DNA of 64,000 bases from Xanthobacter sp. YC-JY1 (GTDB lineage Bacteria; Pseudomonadota; Alphaproteobacteria; Rhizobiales; Xanthobacteraceae), in the NCBI RefSeq assembly GCF_021730305.1, contig NZ_CP032674.1:434001-498000 (forward strand). The letters run 5' to 3'. The notes below the pieces were generated by a model that saw nothing but the letters and a program-made list of their open reading frames with translations, made no database searches and was not told the origin of the DNA. This document shows positions 35,677 through 44,630 of the stretch, piece by piece; position 1 is the first letter of the stretch, and every line of letters begins with the position of its first letter. The translations under genes were made by a program, and so were the position numbers.

Positions 35677-35938
35677 GACTCTTCTCCGAAATTCTACGCG
35701 CCGGCGCGAATTCCTTGTCGAATCACGACATTCGCCAGCATGTGATCCATCCCCCGGAAAATTTTCGGAATGGTTAACGCCAGTCTTATCAGTGCGTTCC
35801 AATGCGCGGGCGCACGCCCTCCGGCGGCGCCGGGGAGGGTGTCACACCCTCGTCCCACCATCGGTCTAGGGTGCCGAATCAGCAGCGGGCGCGGGGGCGC
35901 GATGCTCTCCGTTTCCCGTTATAGATGAAGGGGTTGAC

Positions 35939-36397
35939 ATGCCCGGCCGTCCGACCGTGCTCTTCCTGTGCCCCGATAATGGGGCCCTCAGCCTGATGGC
36001 CGAGGCGGTGGCGCTCCATCGCCATCCCGACCTGCGCCCCTTCAGCGCCGCCGCGACGACACCGGGCAGTGTCGATCATGCTCTCGTCGCCGCGCTGGAG
36101 GATGAGGACGTTCCGGCCGATGGCCTCTCCGCCAAGCCGGCCGGGGTGTTTCTGCTCTCCGGCGCGCCGCGCCTCGATGTGGTGGTGGCGCTGGGCGAGA
36201 CGAGCCGGCGGGCCATCCGCCGCCAGCCCTTCCTCGGCCTTTTGCGGCTGGAGACCTGGGGCCTCGCGGAAGTGGTCCGCAGCCTGCCGGCGCCTGCCCG
36301 CCGCAGCGCCTATCGCCGTCTCCTGCCGGAAATCGGCGCCGCCATCGCCCGGCTGGAGGAGCGCATCGCGCTCCGCCTCTCCGGGGTCGCCGCGTAG
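35939..36397 (+). CDS. degenerate ArsC / low-molecular-weight phosphatase-like protein
   Basis: 152 residues. The order of motifs follows arsenate reductase/LMW tyrosine phosphatase proteins: VLFLCPDNGALSLMAEAV stands where CxxNxxRS normally occurs, then FSAAATTPG, LSAKPAGVF, LDVVVALGE and TWGLAEVVR. The catalytic Cys11 is kept, but the P-loop Arg is Leu17, and the acid Asp-Pro pair expected after TWG is missing. The protein is probably not an active phosphatase. AAGGGG precedes the ATG. It has no obvious partner; its neighbours are the H1-like gene (divergent) and the sugar-acid operon (convergent). Confidence 0.6.
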   Translation: MPGRPTVLFLCPDNGALSLMAEAVALHRHPDLRPFSAAATTPGSVDHALVAALEDEDVPADGLSAKPAGVFLLSGAPRLDVVVALGETSRRAIRRQPFLGLLRLETWGLAEVVRSLPAPARRSAYRRLLPEIGAAIARLEERIALRLSGVAA

Positions 36398-36415
36398 CGC
36401 CTCGCATCGTCTTCG

Positions 36416-36435
36416 CTCAGGCGCCGCGCGGGCTT
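36416..36435 (+). repeat. dispersed 20-base repeat, variant copy
   Basis: CTCAGGCGCCGCGCGGGCTT differs at one base from the copy 35 bases downstream (36451-36470) and from the copy at 12118-12137. It begins 19 bases after the stop of the ArsC-like gene. Confidence 0.55.
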
Positions 36436-36450
36436 TTGGCGTTGCCTCCA

Positions 36451-36470
36451 CTCAAGCGCCGCGCGGGCTT
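36451..36470 (+). repeat. dispersed 20-base repeat
   Basis: CTCAAGCGCCGCGCGGGCTT is identical to the minus-strand copy at 12118-12137; the match extends two more bases (GG). It forms a tandem pair with the variant at 36416-36435 in the 98-base gap between convergent genes. Confidence 0.6.
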
Positions 36471-36495
36471 GGATTGCCCGCGCGAAACGCCGGCC

Positions 36496-37473
36496 TCAGT
36501 CGGCGATCTTGCCGCCGAGTTCGTCCTCGATGTGGATGCGGATGATCTCCTCGAAGGAGCTTTCCGCCTTGAAGCCCAGCGCCGTCGCGCGGGCGGCGTC
36601 GAACTTGCGCGGCCAGCCGGAGACGATGGTCTCGATCACCGGGTCGGGCACCTTCTTGATGCGCGCCACCGCCTTGTCACCGGCCACCTTGCGCAGCGCC
36701 TCGATCTGCTCGCCCACCGTCACGGCGAGGCCGGGCATGGTGAGGTTGCGGCGGGTGCCCACGCTGGCGCCGTCGAGGGTGGCGGCGTGGATGAGGAAGC
36801 CCACAGCCGAGCGCGGCGAGGCGTGCCAGTGCATCACCTCTTCCGACACGGGCAGGATCGCCTCCTGCCCCGCCAGCGGCTCGCGGATGATGCCGGAGAA
36901 GAAGCCGGAGGCCGCCTTGTTCGGCAGGCCCGGCCGCACGCAGATGGTGGGTAAGCGGATGCCGATGCCGTCGAAGAAGCCGCGCCGGGTATAGTCCGCC
37001 AGCAGCAGCTCGCCCATGGCCTTCTGCGTACCGTAGGAGGTGAGCGGCGTGTGGAAATACTCGTCCGGGATCGCCTCCGGGAAGGGCGCGCCGAACACCG
37101 CGATGGACGAGGTGAAGACGAGGCGGGGCGTATAGCCTTCGATCACCCGCACCGCGTCAAACAGATGGCGCGTGCCGTCGAGATTGATGCGGTAGCCCTT
37201 CTCGAAATCCGCTTCCGCCTCGCCGGAGACGATGGCGGCGAGATGCAGGATCACGTCCGGCCGGTCCGCCACCAAAGCCGCCGCCTCGCCGGGAACGGAG
37301 AGGTCGGAGACGCGGGTGTCGATGGGAAAGGGCGCCTCGGGCGGCTTCGGCGTCACCACGTCGTGGGCGGTGATGCGGGTGATGGGCGTGCCGCCGAGGC
37401 GGCCGTCGCGGGCGAGGCGCTCGATGAGCTTGCGGCCGACCATGCCGGCGCCGCCGATGACCAGAATGTGCAT
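36496..37473 (-). CDS. denD: NAD-dependent epimerase/dehydratase family protein, probable D-erythronate dehydrogenase (DenD-like)
   Basis: 325 residues of the extended SDR type. The N-terminus MHILVIGGAGMVGRKLIERL is the NAD-binding motif, FTSSIAVFG gives the catalytic Ser and TSYGTQKAMGELLL the Tyr-xxx-Lys. The overall sequence, including RLPTICVRPGLPNKAASGFFSGIIREPL, is that of DenD-type proteins, which oxidise D-erythronate in four-carbon sugar-acid breakdown. It is the last gene of a leftward operon (dehydratase, PEP-mutase-like, GNAT, SDR, this gene), 20 bases behind the SDR. The other known erythronate genes (otnC, otnI) are not here, so the substrate is uncertain. Confidence 0.75.
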   Translation of the reverse strand: MHILVIGGAGMVGRKLIERLARDGRLGGTPITRITAHDVVTPKPPEAPFPIDTRVSDLSVPGEAAALVADRPDVILHLAAIVSGEAEADFEKGYRINLDGTRHLFDAVRVIEGYTPRLVFTSSIAVFGAPFPEAIPDEYFHTPLTSYGTQKAMGELLLADYTRRGFFDGIGIRLPTICVRPGLPNKAASGFFSGIIREPLAGQEAILPVSEEVMHWHASPRSAVGFLIHAATLDGASVGTRRNLTMPGLAVTVGEQIEALRKVAGDKAVARIKKVPDPVIETIVSGWPRKFDAARATALGFKAESSFEEIIRIHIEDELGGKIAD

Positions 37474-37493
37474 CTTGGAAAATCCCCTCGCGC

Positions 37494-38240
37494 TCAGAGC
37501 GCCCAGCCGCCGTCGATGATGTGGATCTGCCCCGTGGTGAAGGCGCTTTCATCGGAGGCGAGATAGAGGGCGAGCGCGGCGATCTCCTCCGGCGTGCCGA
37601 GGCGCCCCATGGGCTGGCGGCCGACGAAATCGGCGCGCACCTGCTCCAGCGAGCGGCCGGTCTGGGCCGAGACGGCGGCGATGCGCTCGTCCAGCGAGGG
37701 CGACTGGATGGTTCCGGGGCAGATGGCGTTGGCGCGCACGCCCTTCAGGATGAAATCCGCAGCCACCGCCTTGGTGAGGCCGATCACCGCCGCCTTGGTG
37801 GTGCCGTAGGCGTAGCGGTTCGGCACGCCGCGGATGGAGGAGGCCGCCGAGGCGATGTTGACGATGGAGCCCTTCCCCTTCTCCAGCATGCCCGGCAGGA
37901 AAGCGGAGATGGTGCGGTGCATGGACTTCACGTTGAGGTCGAAGGAGAAGTCCCAGTCCTTCTCGCTGGTGTCGAAGATGGTGCCCTGATGCACGTAGCC
38001 GGCGGCATTCACCAGCACGTCCACGGGGCCGATCTCCTTGGCGAGCGCGGTCACCGCGTCGGTGGAGAGAACGTCCAGCCCCCGCGTCTGCGTGCCCGCG
38101 AGGCCGGCGAGCTTGCCGACGTCGAGGTCGGTGGCGATGACGCTCGCGCCCTCGCGCACGAAGGCTTCCGCGATGGCGCGGCCGATGCCCTGTCCCGCCG
38201 CCGTCACCAGCGCGGTCTTGCCCTGAAGTCGTCCACCCAT
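37494..38240 (-). CDS. SDR family oxidoreductase (sugar-acid dehydrogenase type)
   Basis: 248 residues. The classical SDR features are intact: TALVTAAGQGIGRAIAEAF, DVLVNAAGYVHQG, catalytic Ser in NIASAASS, YAYGTTKAAV with Tyr and Lys, and the C-terminal TTGQIHIIDGGWAL. It resembles enzymes that oxidise 2-keto-3-deoxy sugar acids or 3-hydroxy acids. In this operon, downstream of an IlvD/Edd-type sugar-acid dehydratase, it would most simply oxidise the 2-keto-3-deoxy acid the dehydratase makes (inference). The ATG at 38240 has GAGG upstream; another ATG five bases earlier is out of frame. Confidence 0.82.
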   Translation of the reverse strand: MGGRLQGKTALVTAAGQGIGRAIAEAFVREGASVIATDLDVGKLAGLAGTQTRGLDVLSTDAVTALAKEIGPVDVLVNAAGYVHQGTIFDTSEKDWDFSFDLNVKSMHRTISAFLPGMLEKGKGSIVNIASAASSIRGVPNRYAYGTTKAAVIGLTKAVAADFILKGVRANAICPGTIQSPSLDERIAAVSAQTGRSLEQVRADFVGRQPMGRLGTPEEIAALALYLASDESAFTTGQIHIIDGGWAL

Positions 38241-38269
38241 GTCATGTCCTCTTTCATTGTCGCGCGGAA

Positions 38270-38971
38270 TTACAGAGCCGCGCGAATGTCCTCCAGCCGC
38301 CAGACCTGGCGGCCATCCCCATCGAAATTCTCCGGTGCCAGCCACGCCTCGAAGGCCGCCTTGGCGCGCGGCCATTCGTGGTCGAGCAGCGAGAACCAGG
38401 CGGTGTCCCGGTTGCGGCCCTTGACGATCATGTGCTGGCGAAACAGCCCCTCGAAGGTGAAGCCCAGCCGCGCCGCCGCCTGCCGGGAAGGGGCGTTGAG
38501 CGCGTTGCACTTCCATTCGTAGCGGCGATAGCCGAGCGCCTCGAAGGCGTGGCGGGCCATGAGATACATGGCCTCCGTCGCCCCCCGCGTGCGCTGGAGC
38601 GCGGGGGTGTAGAGGATGTTGCCCACCTCGATCACCCGCTGCCCCGGCTCGATGCGCATATAGGTGGCATGGCCCACCGCCCGGCTGCCCTCGGCTTCCT
38701 CGATCGCGAAGAGCAGCGGGTCCGCCTTCTTCGCGGCCTCGCCATAGAAGGCGGCGAAGGCGGCTTCGTCGGGAAAGGGCGCGGGGGAGAGATAGGCCCA
38801 GAGCGCCTCCTTCTCCGGCCCGTGAGAGAGGGCGAAGAGCGAGGCTGCATGCCGGGCCGCATCGAACGGCACGAGGCGGACGTGGCGGCCCGCCAGCGTC
38901 GTCGGCTCGGGCCGGCGGGCGGGGGTGGTGTCCACGGGCGCGCCGAGGGGAGGGGATGGATCGCCGGACAT
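38270..38971 (-). CDS. GNAT family N-acetyltransferase (RimJ/RimL type)
   Basis: 233 residues. The acetyltransferase domain runs from about residue 28 (GRHVRLVPFDAARH) to 200, with EVGNILYTPALQRTRGATEAMYLMARHAFEALGYRRYEWKC holding the acetyl-CoA binding site and NAPSRQAAARLGFTFEGLFRQH the conserved end of the fold. It resembles RimJ/RimL-like enzymes that acetylate protein N-termini or small amines. Its start codon overlaps the stop of the PEP-mutase-like gene (TGATG). Its presence inside a sugar-acid operon is unexpected, and its substrate is unknown. Confidence 0.85.
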   Translation of the reverse strand: MSGDPSPPLGAPVDTTPARRPEPTTLAGRHVRLVPFDAARHAASLFALSHGPEKEALWAYLSPAPFPDEAAFAAFYGEAAKKADPLLFAIEEAEGSRAVGHATYMRIEPGQRVIEVGNILYTPALQRTRGATEAMYLMARHAFEALGYRRYEWKCNALNAPSRQAAARLGFTFEGLFRQHMIVKGRNRDTAWFSLLDHEWPRAKAAFEAWLAPENFDGDGRQVWRLEDIRAAL

Positions 38972-39801
38972 CACTTGTCGCCCCCGGCGCGGAAGAAGCC
39001 GTTGATTTCGGCGAAGGGCACCGCGTCCGCGAACTTCTGGAAAGTGCCGGCGTCGCGTACCTCCTCCACCGAGGCGATGAACGCGCCCCAGGCCACGCGG
39101 CTCAAGGTGCTGCCCACGCTGATGCGGCGCGCGCCGAGCCCGGCGAGGTCTGCGACCGAAAGCCCGGTCGAGCCCGGCATCAGCACGTTCACGGGCAGCG
39201 GCGCCACCGCTTCCACCACGGCGGAGATGTCGTCCCGCGTCCGGATGCCCGGTGCATAGAGGCAGTCCGCCCCCTCCGCCGCATAGGCCTTCAGGCGGGT
39301 GATGACCTCGTTCAGGTCGGTCCGGCCCACCAGGAAGCATTCGGCGCGGGCGGTGAGGATCACGTCGGCGCCGGTGGCGTCGATGGCCTTGCGCGCCGCG
39401 CGCACCCGCGCCACCGCGTCGTCGAGATCGTAAAGCGGGTGCGCCGCATCCCCCGTCGCGTCCTCGATGGAGAGGCCGGACACGCCGGTTTCGACGCACA
39501 ACGTGACGCTCTCGGCGACGCCGGCCGGATCGGGCGCATAGCCCGCCTCGAAGTCCGCATTCACGGGCAGGGATGTGGCCGCGACGAGATCGGCGATGTG
39601 GGCCAGCATCTCGTCCCGCCCCACGGCGCCGTCAGGGCGGCCGGTGGAGAAGGCGTAGCCCGCGCTGGTGGTGGCGAGCGCCTTGAAGCCGGCGGCCTCG
39701 AGATAGCGCGTCGTGCCCACGTCCCAGGGGTTGGGCAGCACGAAGCAGCCGCTCTCGTGGAGCGTGCGGAAGGCGCTGCGCTTTTCGGCGGGCGAGGTCA
39801 T
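38971..39801 (-). CDS. isocitrate lyase / PEP mutase family protein
   Basis: 276 residues from the ATG at 39801. It has the TIM-barrel motifs of the superfamily: ATTSAGYAFSTG, VNADFEAGYA (metal-binding Asp), GVSGLSIEDATGD and DVILTARAECFLVG. The active-site loop lacks the KKCGH of true isocitrate lyase, so it belongs with the small PEP-mutase-like lyases and phosphonomutases, several of which cleave 2-methylisocitrate-, oxaloacetate- or malate-type acids. In this operon it might split the final intermediate of a sugar-acid pathway (inference). It begins 99 bases after the dehydratase gene. Confidence 0.8.
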   Translation of the reverse strand: MTSPAEKRSAFRTLHESGCFVLPNPWDVGTTRYLEAAGFKALATTSAGYAFSTGRPDGAVGRDEMLAHIADLVAATSLPVNADFEAGYAPDPAGVAESVTLCVETGVSGLSIEDATGDAAHPLYDLDDAVARVRAARKAIDATGADVILTARAECFLVGRTDLNEVITRLKAYAAEGADCLYAPGIRTRDDISAVVEAVAPLPVNVLMPGSTGLSVADLAGLGARRISVGSTLSRVAWGAFIASVEEVRDAGTFQKFADAVPFAEINGFFRAGGDK

Positions 39802-39900
39802 GATGTCATTCCCGTGCGCCGCCGGGGCGTGGCGGCGGGGTGGGAGATTAGGACCGGGGCGGGCGGACGGGAAAGACCCGTCCACCCGTCCGCATCGCGA

Positions 39901-41751
39901 TCAGTGGTTGTCGCGCGGGACGCCCATGGTCTGGGCGATGTGCTGGTATTTCACAGCCGGCTTCAGCACCATGCCCTCGTCGAACTGGGCCACCATGGAG
40001 CGCTGGATCTCCTGCCAGGGGGTCTGGCTCTCCGGCGCCTTGTAGCCGCCATGGCCCTGAAGGTCGGCGCGGCGCTGGGCGAGTTCTTCCGGCGAGATCA
40101 GGATGTCGGCGGTGCAGGTGTTGAGGTCGATGCGCACCCGGTCGCCGGTCCGGAGCAGCGCGAGGCCGCCGCCCGCCGCCGCTTCCGGCGAGGCGTTGAG
40201 GATGGAGGGCGAGCCCGAGGTGCCGGACTGGCGGCCGTCGCCGATGCAGGGCAACGCATGGATGCCCTTCTTGATGAGGGCGGCCGGCGGCTGCATGTTC
40301 ACCACCTCCGCGCCGCCGGGATAGCCCAGCGGGCCGGTGCCGCGGATGAACAGCAGGGTGTATTCGTCGATCCCGAGGGAGGGGTCGTCGATGCGGTGGT
40401 GGTAGTCCTCCGGCCCGTCGAACACCACGGCGCGGCCCTCGAAGGCCTCGGGGTCGTTGGGGTTGGAGAGGAAGCGCGCGCGGAACTCCTCGGAGATCAC
40501 CGAGGTCTTCATCACCGCGTTGTCGAACAGGTTGCCGTGCAGCACGATGAAGCCGGCATCCTCCTTCAGGGGCGCGTCATAGGCCTTGATGACTTCGCGG
40601 TCCCAGGAGAGCTTGCCCTTGCAGTTCTCGCCCATGGTGCGCCCGTTCACGGTGAGCGCGCCTTCGTGGATCTTGCCCTTCTCGATCAGCTCCGCCACCA
40701 CCGCCGGCACGCCGCCCGCGCGGTGGAATTCCTCGCCGAGATATTCGCCGGCGGGCTGGAGGTTCACGAGCAGCGGGATCTTGTGGCCGACGCTCTGCCA
40801 GTCGTCCACCGAAAGCGGCACGCCCACGTGGCGGGCGATGGCGTTGAGGTGGATGGGGGCGTTGGTGGAGCCGCCGATGGCGCTGTTCACGCGGATGGCG
40901 TTCTCGAACGCCTCGCGGGTGAGGATGTCGGAGGGCTTGAGGTCCTCCCACACCATGTCCACGATGCGCTTGCCGGTCTCGTAGGCGATCTGCCCGCGCT
41001 CGCGATAGGGCGCGGGGATGGCAGCGCAGCCGGGGAGCGACATGCCGAGGGCTTCCGCCAGCGCGTTCATGGTGGAGGCGGTGCCCATGGTGTTGCAGTG
41101 GCCCACCGACGGAGCGGAGGAGGCCACCACATTCATGAACTCGTCATAGTCGATCTCGCCGGCGGCGAAGCGCTCGCGGTTCTTCCACACCACGGTGCCG
41201 GAGCCGGTGCGCTCGCCCTTCCACCAGCCGTTTAGCATCGGCCCGCCCGAGAGCACGATGGCCGGGATATTGACGGTGGCGGCGGCCATGATGCAGGCCG
41301 GGGTGGTCTTGTCACAGCCGGTGGTCAGCACCACGCCGTCGAGCGGGTAGCCGTAGAGGATTTCCACGAGGCCGAGATAGGCAAGGTTGCGGTCCAGCGC
41401 GGCGGTGGGCCGCTTGCCGGTCTCCTGGATGGGATGGACCGGAAATTCGAACGGCACGCCGCCCATGGCCTCGATGCCGGCGCGCACGCGGTGGGCGAGG
41501 TCCAGATGGTGGCGGTTGCAGGGGGAGAGGTCCGAGCCGGTCTGGGCGATACCGATGATGGGCTTGCCGGACTGCAATTCCTCGCGGGTGAGGCCGAAAT
41601 TGAGATACCGCTCCAGATAGAGCGCGGTCATGCCGGGATTGTCCGGATTGTCGAACCACAGCTGCGACCTGAGCTTCAGGCCGTGCTTTTCGGGCTGGTC
41701 GCCCTTGTGCTCGATCGTTCCCTTTTTTCCCTGGTCGGCAGGACCGGACAT
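39901..41751 (-). CDS. IlvD/Edd family dehydratase, sugar-acid type
   Basis: 616 residues. The family motifs are [32 protein letters not shown] (Fe-S cysteines), [25 protein letters not shown] and the C-terminal [26 protein letters not shown]. The last set and the length are closer to sugar-acid dehydratases (L-arabonate/D-xylonate type) than to dihydroxy-acid dehydratase IlvD. It would dehydrate an aldonic acid to a 2-keto-3-deoxy acid. The ATG at 41751 has GGAG upstream; a GTG at 41763 is possible. It is the first gene of the five-gene leftward operon ending in the denD-like gene. Confidence 0.85.
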   Translation of the reverse strand: MSGPADQGKKGTIEHKGDQPEKHGLKLRSQLWFDNPDNPGMTALYLERYLNFGLTREELQSGKPIIGIAQTGSDLSPCNRHHLDLAHRVRAGIEAMGGVPFEFPVHPIQETGKRPTAALDRNLAYLGLVEILYGYPLDGVVLTTGCDKTTPACIMAAATVNIPAIVLSGGPMLNGWWKGERTGSGTVVWKNRERFAAGEIDYDEFMNVVASSAPSVGHCNTMGTASTMNALAEALGMSLPGCAAIPAPYRERGQIAYETGKRIVDMVWEDLKPSDILTREAFENAIRVNSAIGGSTNAPIHLNAIARHVGVPLSVDDWQSVGHKIPLLVNLQPAGEYLGEEFHRAGGVPAVVAELIEKGKIHEGALTVNGRTMGENCKGKLSWDREVIKAYDAPLKEDAGFIVLHGNLFDNAVMKTSVISEEFRARFLSNPNDPEAFEGRAVVFDGPEDYHHRIDDPSLGIDEYTLLFIRGTGPLGYPGGAEVVNMQPPAALIKKGIHALPCIGDGRQSGTSGSPSILNASPEAAAGGGLALLRTGDRVRIDLNTCTADILISPEELAQRRADLQGHGGYKAPESQTPWQEIQRSMVAQFDEGMVLKPAVKYQHIAQTMGVPRDNH

Positions 41752-41917
41752 GGCTTTCTCCACTGCTCCAGCGTTCGGGTGCGCCGGATTTTAATCGATT
41801 TGATCGGCGGGATTTATGCGCCCGGCCGGCGCGGAAATCAATCCGGACTGGAAGGATTCCGGGGCGCAGGCGAGGGAGGGAGCGGGGAAGGGAGAGAGGG
41901 GTGGGAAGGGGTGGCTA

Positions 41918-43087
41918 TCACTCCCGCAGCGCGATGGTTTCCCAGGCGGCGGCCAGCACGAGGGCGCCGGTGGCCCATGCGGCGAGGGCGAGCGGACTGA
42001 GCCATCCGGCGAAGGGGACCGCAAGCGCCAGGGCGGCCAGCCCCACGTAGTGGGACAGCGGGAAGCGGCCGAGCAGCGGATGCTTGAACAGCCCGCAGCC
42101 GAGCACGTACAGCGCTGGCCCTCCCAGAATCGCCAGTGTCGCCGCAGGCGAGGCATGACCGTCCGGATGGGCGAGGATCAATTCGTCGGACACGGCGCAG
42201 CCGATGATGCCCATGACGATGAGCGCGTGGATGTACGTGTACCCCAGCCGCGCCATCTGCCCGCTTTCCGGCGCATGGGCGATGTGCGCGCTGGCGCGCT
42301 CCGAGCCGGTGTCGAAATAGATCCACCACATGGCGACCGTGCCGAGGAAGGCGACGGCGAAAGCGGCGATGTTCGTGCCGGACCAGGCGAGGCCGGAGGC
42401 GGTGGCGCCGGTGACGAGGATCGATTCGCCGAGTGCGATAATGACCAGCAGCGCGCAGCGCTCCGCCATGTGGGCGCCCTCGACCTTCCATTCCGAGGCC
42501 TTGGATGCGCCGAGGCCCGGCACGAAGAAGCCGGTGGCGGGCGCCAGGCTCTCCAGCACCACGGCCAGTCCCCAGGCGGCGAGGCGGCCGCCGTCGTGCA
42601 GCACGGCGCCGATGATCCAGAGAAACGAGGCCGCCGCCTGCCACGTCACGATGCGCCGGAAGTTGAGCGCCTGGGCGGGATCGTGTCGCGCCACCGCCCA
42701 GATGGTGAAGGCCGAACGGCCGGTCTGGAACACCGTATAGGCCAGGGCGAAGGGCAGGGCGCCCGCGTGAAAAGCCGTCGGCAGCGTGGCCGAAAGCACA
42801 AGGCCGACCAGCATCAGGCAGAGCAGCATGAGCCGTACCGGAACCCGGTCGGGATCGAGCCAGTTTGTGACCCACGCCGTGTCGATCCACGCCCACCACA
42901 CCGCCACGAACAGCACCAGTGTCTGCAGCAGCCCCAGCGGCGACAGGTCGTGCAGCAGATGGTGGGAGAGTTGCGTGACCGCGAAGACGAACACGAGGTC
43001 GAAAAACAGCTCGACGAAGGTGACCTTGTGATGGCCCCTTTCCGACGTCTCGCGCAGCAGGTTTGCCCGCGCCCCGAACCCGGTCAT
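41918..43087 (-). CDS. low temperature requirement protein A (LtrA) family membrane protein
   Basis: 389 residues with about ten hydrophobic segments. The N-terminal KVTFVELFFDLVFVFAVTQLSHHLL and AVWWAWIDTAWVTNWLDPD are signature features of LtrA proteins, and ERCALLVIIALGESILVTG is the second conserved block. The family was named after a Listeria gene linked to growth in the cold; the biochemical role is unknown. The gene stands alone between the dehydratase operon (same strand, 166-base gap upstream in map order) and the divergent biotin transporter operon. Confidence 0.85.
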   Translation of the reverse strand: MTGFGARANLLRETSERGHHKVTFVELFFDLVFVFAVTQLSHHLLHDLSPLGLLQTLVLFVAVWWAWIDTAWVTNWLDPDRVPVRLMLLCLMLVGLVLSATLPTAFHAGALPFALAYTVFQTGRSAFTIWAVARHDPAQALNFRRIVTWQAAASFLWIIGAVLHDGGRLAAWGLAVVLESLAPATGFFVPGLGASKASEWKVEGAHMAERCALLVIIALGESILVTGATASGLAWSGTNIAAFAVAFLGTVAMWWIYFDTGSERASAHIAHAPESGQMARLGYTYIHALIVMGIIGCAVSDELILAHPDGHASPAATLAILGGPALYVLGCGLFKHPLLGRFPLSHYVGLAALALAVPFAGWLSPLALAAWATGALVLAAAWETIALRE

Positions 43088-43216
43088 GCCGCCTCCCACC
43101 CGCCCGCCGTCCCGGCGCAGGATGGGGTCGTCGGCGCGTGCCGCGCAACCCCCCGGAACGAACGGGTTTGCGCGGGGCGGAAATCCGGCTAATCGGGGAC
43201 GTCCGCAGGAGGCGAG

Positions 43217-43987
43217 ATGATCCCTTATTCCGGTGCCGTATCTGGTTCCCCCGCTGAGGCCGGGCCCGTGCGGCTCGCCGGGGTCGAGGTGACGCGCGGT
43301 CCGCGCACGGTGTTCTCCAATCTCAATCTCACCCTCACCGAGCGGCGCATTGGCCTCGTCGGTGACAATGGCTCGGGCAAGTCGACGCTGCTGCGCCTCA
43401 TCAACGGACTGATCCTGCCCGATGCCGGCACGGTGACGGTGGAAGGCCTCGACACCCGCCGCGACCGCCGCAGGCTGCCGGCGACGGTGGGTTTCGTGTT
43501 CCAGAATGTGGACCACCAGATCATCTTCCCCTCGGTTCGGGAGGAGATCGCCTTCGGCCCCATCCAGCAGGGCACGCCCAAGGCCGAGGCCAATGCCGCC
43601 GCCGACCGGCTGCTCGCCCGCCACGGCTGCGCCGGCTGGGGCGACCGGGCGGTGTCCGATCTCTCCGAGGGGCAGAAGCAGCTCGTCTGCATCCTCTCGG
43701 CGCTGGCCGCCGGACCCTCGGTGCTGCTGCTGGACGAACCCTTCTCCAGCCTCGACCTCACCACCCGCCTCACCCTCGCCGCGCGCCTCGGTGCCCTCGA
43801 CGTGACTTTGGTGATGGCCAGCCACGACGTGGATTTGTTCGCCGGCTTCGATCGCGTCATCTGGCTGAAGGGTGGGGAGGTGGCAGCGGACGGCCCGCCG
43901 GCCGAGATCGTGCCGCTGTATGAAGCCGACGCGCGGGCCCGCGCCGAGATCGCCGTTGCCCGATCGTCCGGGAGGGCGCTGACGTGA
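43217..43987 (+). CDS. bioM: biotin ECF transporter ATPase BioM
   Basis: 256 residues. Walker A is GDNGSGKSTLLRL, the Q-loop VFQNVDHQIIFPSV, the signature SDLSEGQKQLV and Walker B LLLDEPFSSLDL. FQNVDHQIIFPSV is typical of ECF-type and cobalt/biotin ATPases. It powers the BioMNY transporter together with the transmembrane subunit encoded next (GTGA overlap) and BioY after that. AGGAGG is placed ideally before the ATG. No BioR-type box (TTATAGATAA) was found upstream. Confidence 0.88.
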   Translation: MIPYSGAVSGSPAEAGPVRLAGVEVTRGPRTVFSNLNLTLTERRIGLVGDNGSGKSTLLRLINGLILPDAGTVTVEGLDTRRDRRRLPATVGFVFQNVDHQIIFPSVREEIAFGPIQQGTPKAEANAAADRLLARHGCAGWGDRAVSDLSEGQKQLVCILSALAAGPSVLLLDEPFSSLDLTTRLTLAARLGALDVTLVMASHDVDLFAGFDRVIWLKGGEVAADGPPAEIVPLYEADARARAEIAVARSSGRALT

Positions 43988-44616
43988 TCGCCGGTTATCT
44001 CTCCGGCCGCAGCCTGCTGCATCGCCTGCCCGCCGGGGTGAAGCTGATCGCGCTCGCGGTGCTCTCCGTGCTGATCGTGCCGCTGGACAGCCCGGTGCTG
44101 CTGGCCATGGCGCTCGCCGCCGTGCTCATCGTCTATTCCAGTTTCGGCCGGCCGGGGCTCCGACGGCTGGCCCAGTGGCGCAGCCTTGCGCCGCTGCTCG
44201 TGGTCATCTTCGCGCTGCAGGTGTGGGCGGCGTCCGTCGAGGTGGCGCTGGCGAGCGTGCTGCGCATCGCCGTGATGGTGCTACTGGCCGATCTCGTCAC
44301 CCACTCCACCCGCCTGCAGGACATGATGGATGCGCTGGCCCTGCCCATGCGCCCGCTCAAGCGCTTCGGGCTCGATCCCGAGCGCATCGCGCTGGCGGTG
44401 GCGCTGGTGCTGCGTTTCGTGCCGGTGCTGCTCGACACCTGGCGGGGGCGCGAGGAAGCCTGGCGGGCGCGCAGCCCGCGCCGGCCGGGGCTGCCTCTCA
44501 TCGGCGCCTTCTTCTCCGGCGCGCTCGCCATGTCCGATCAGGTGGCGGAAGCCCTCGACGCCCGCGGCTTCGGCGCCCCGCGGCGTCCGCGCACCCCGCG
44601 CAAGCCCAGAATTTGA
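43984..44616 (+). CDS. bioN: biotin ECF transporter transmembrane subunit BioN
   Basis: 210 residues with about five hydrophobic segments and the T-component motifs SRLHRLPAGVKL-like start (RSLLHRLPAGVKLIAL) and the two Ala-Arg-Gly-type coupling helices EEAWRARSPR and AEALDARGFGAPRRPR near the C-terminus, which contact the ATPase. It uses a GTG start overlapping the bioM stop. The C-terminal tail is very basic. Function: couples ATP hydrolysis by BioM to biotin uptake by BioY. Confidence 0.87.
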   Translation: MIAGYLSGRSLLHRLPAGVKLIALAVLSVLIVPLDSPVLLAMALAAVLIVYSSFGRPGLRRLAQWRSLAPLLVVIFALQVWAASVEVALASVLRIAVMVLLADLVTHSTRLQDMMDALALPMRPLKRFGLDPERIALAVALVLRFVPVLLDTWRGREEAWRARSPRRPGLPLIGAFFSGALAMSDQVAEALDARGFGAPRRPRTPRKPRI

Positions 44617-44630
44617 AAGGGGACAGGCCC

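Noticed and set aside
34970-35869. Plus-strand frame rich in Ala, Gly and Leu
   Set aside because: It is the antisense of the Lys/Ala/Pro repeats of the H1-like gene, whose minus-strand frame has a proper ribosome binding site and N-terminal domain.
43088-43216. Search for a BioR box upstream of bioM
   Set aside because: No TTATAGATAA-like sequence or close variant is present between the ltrA-like start and bioM.
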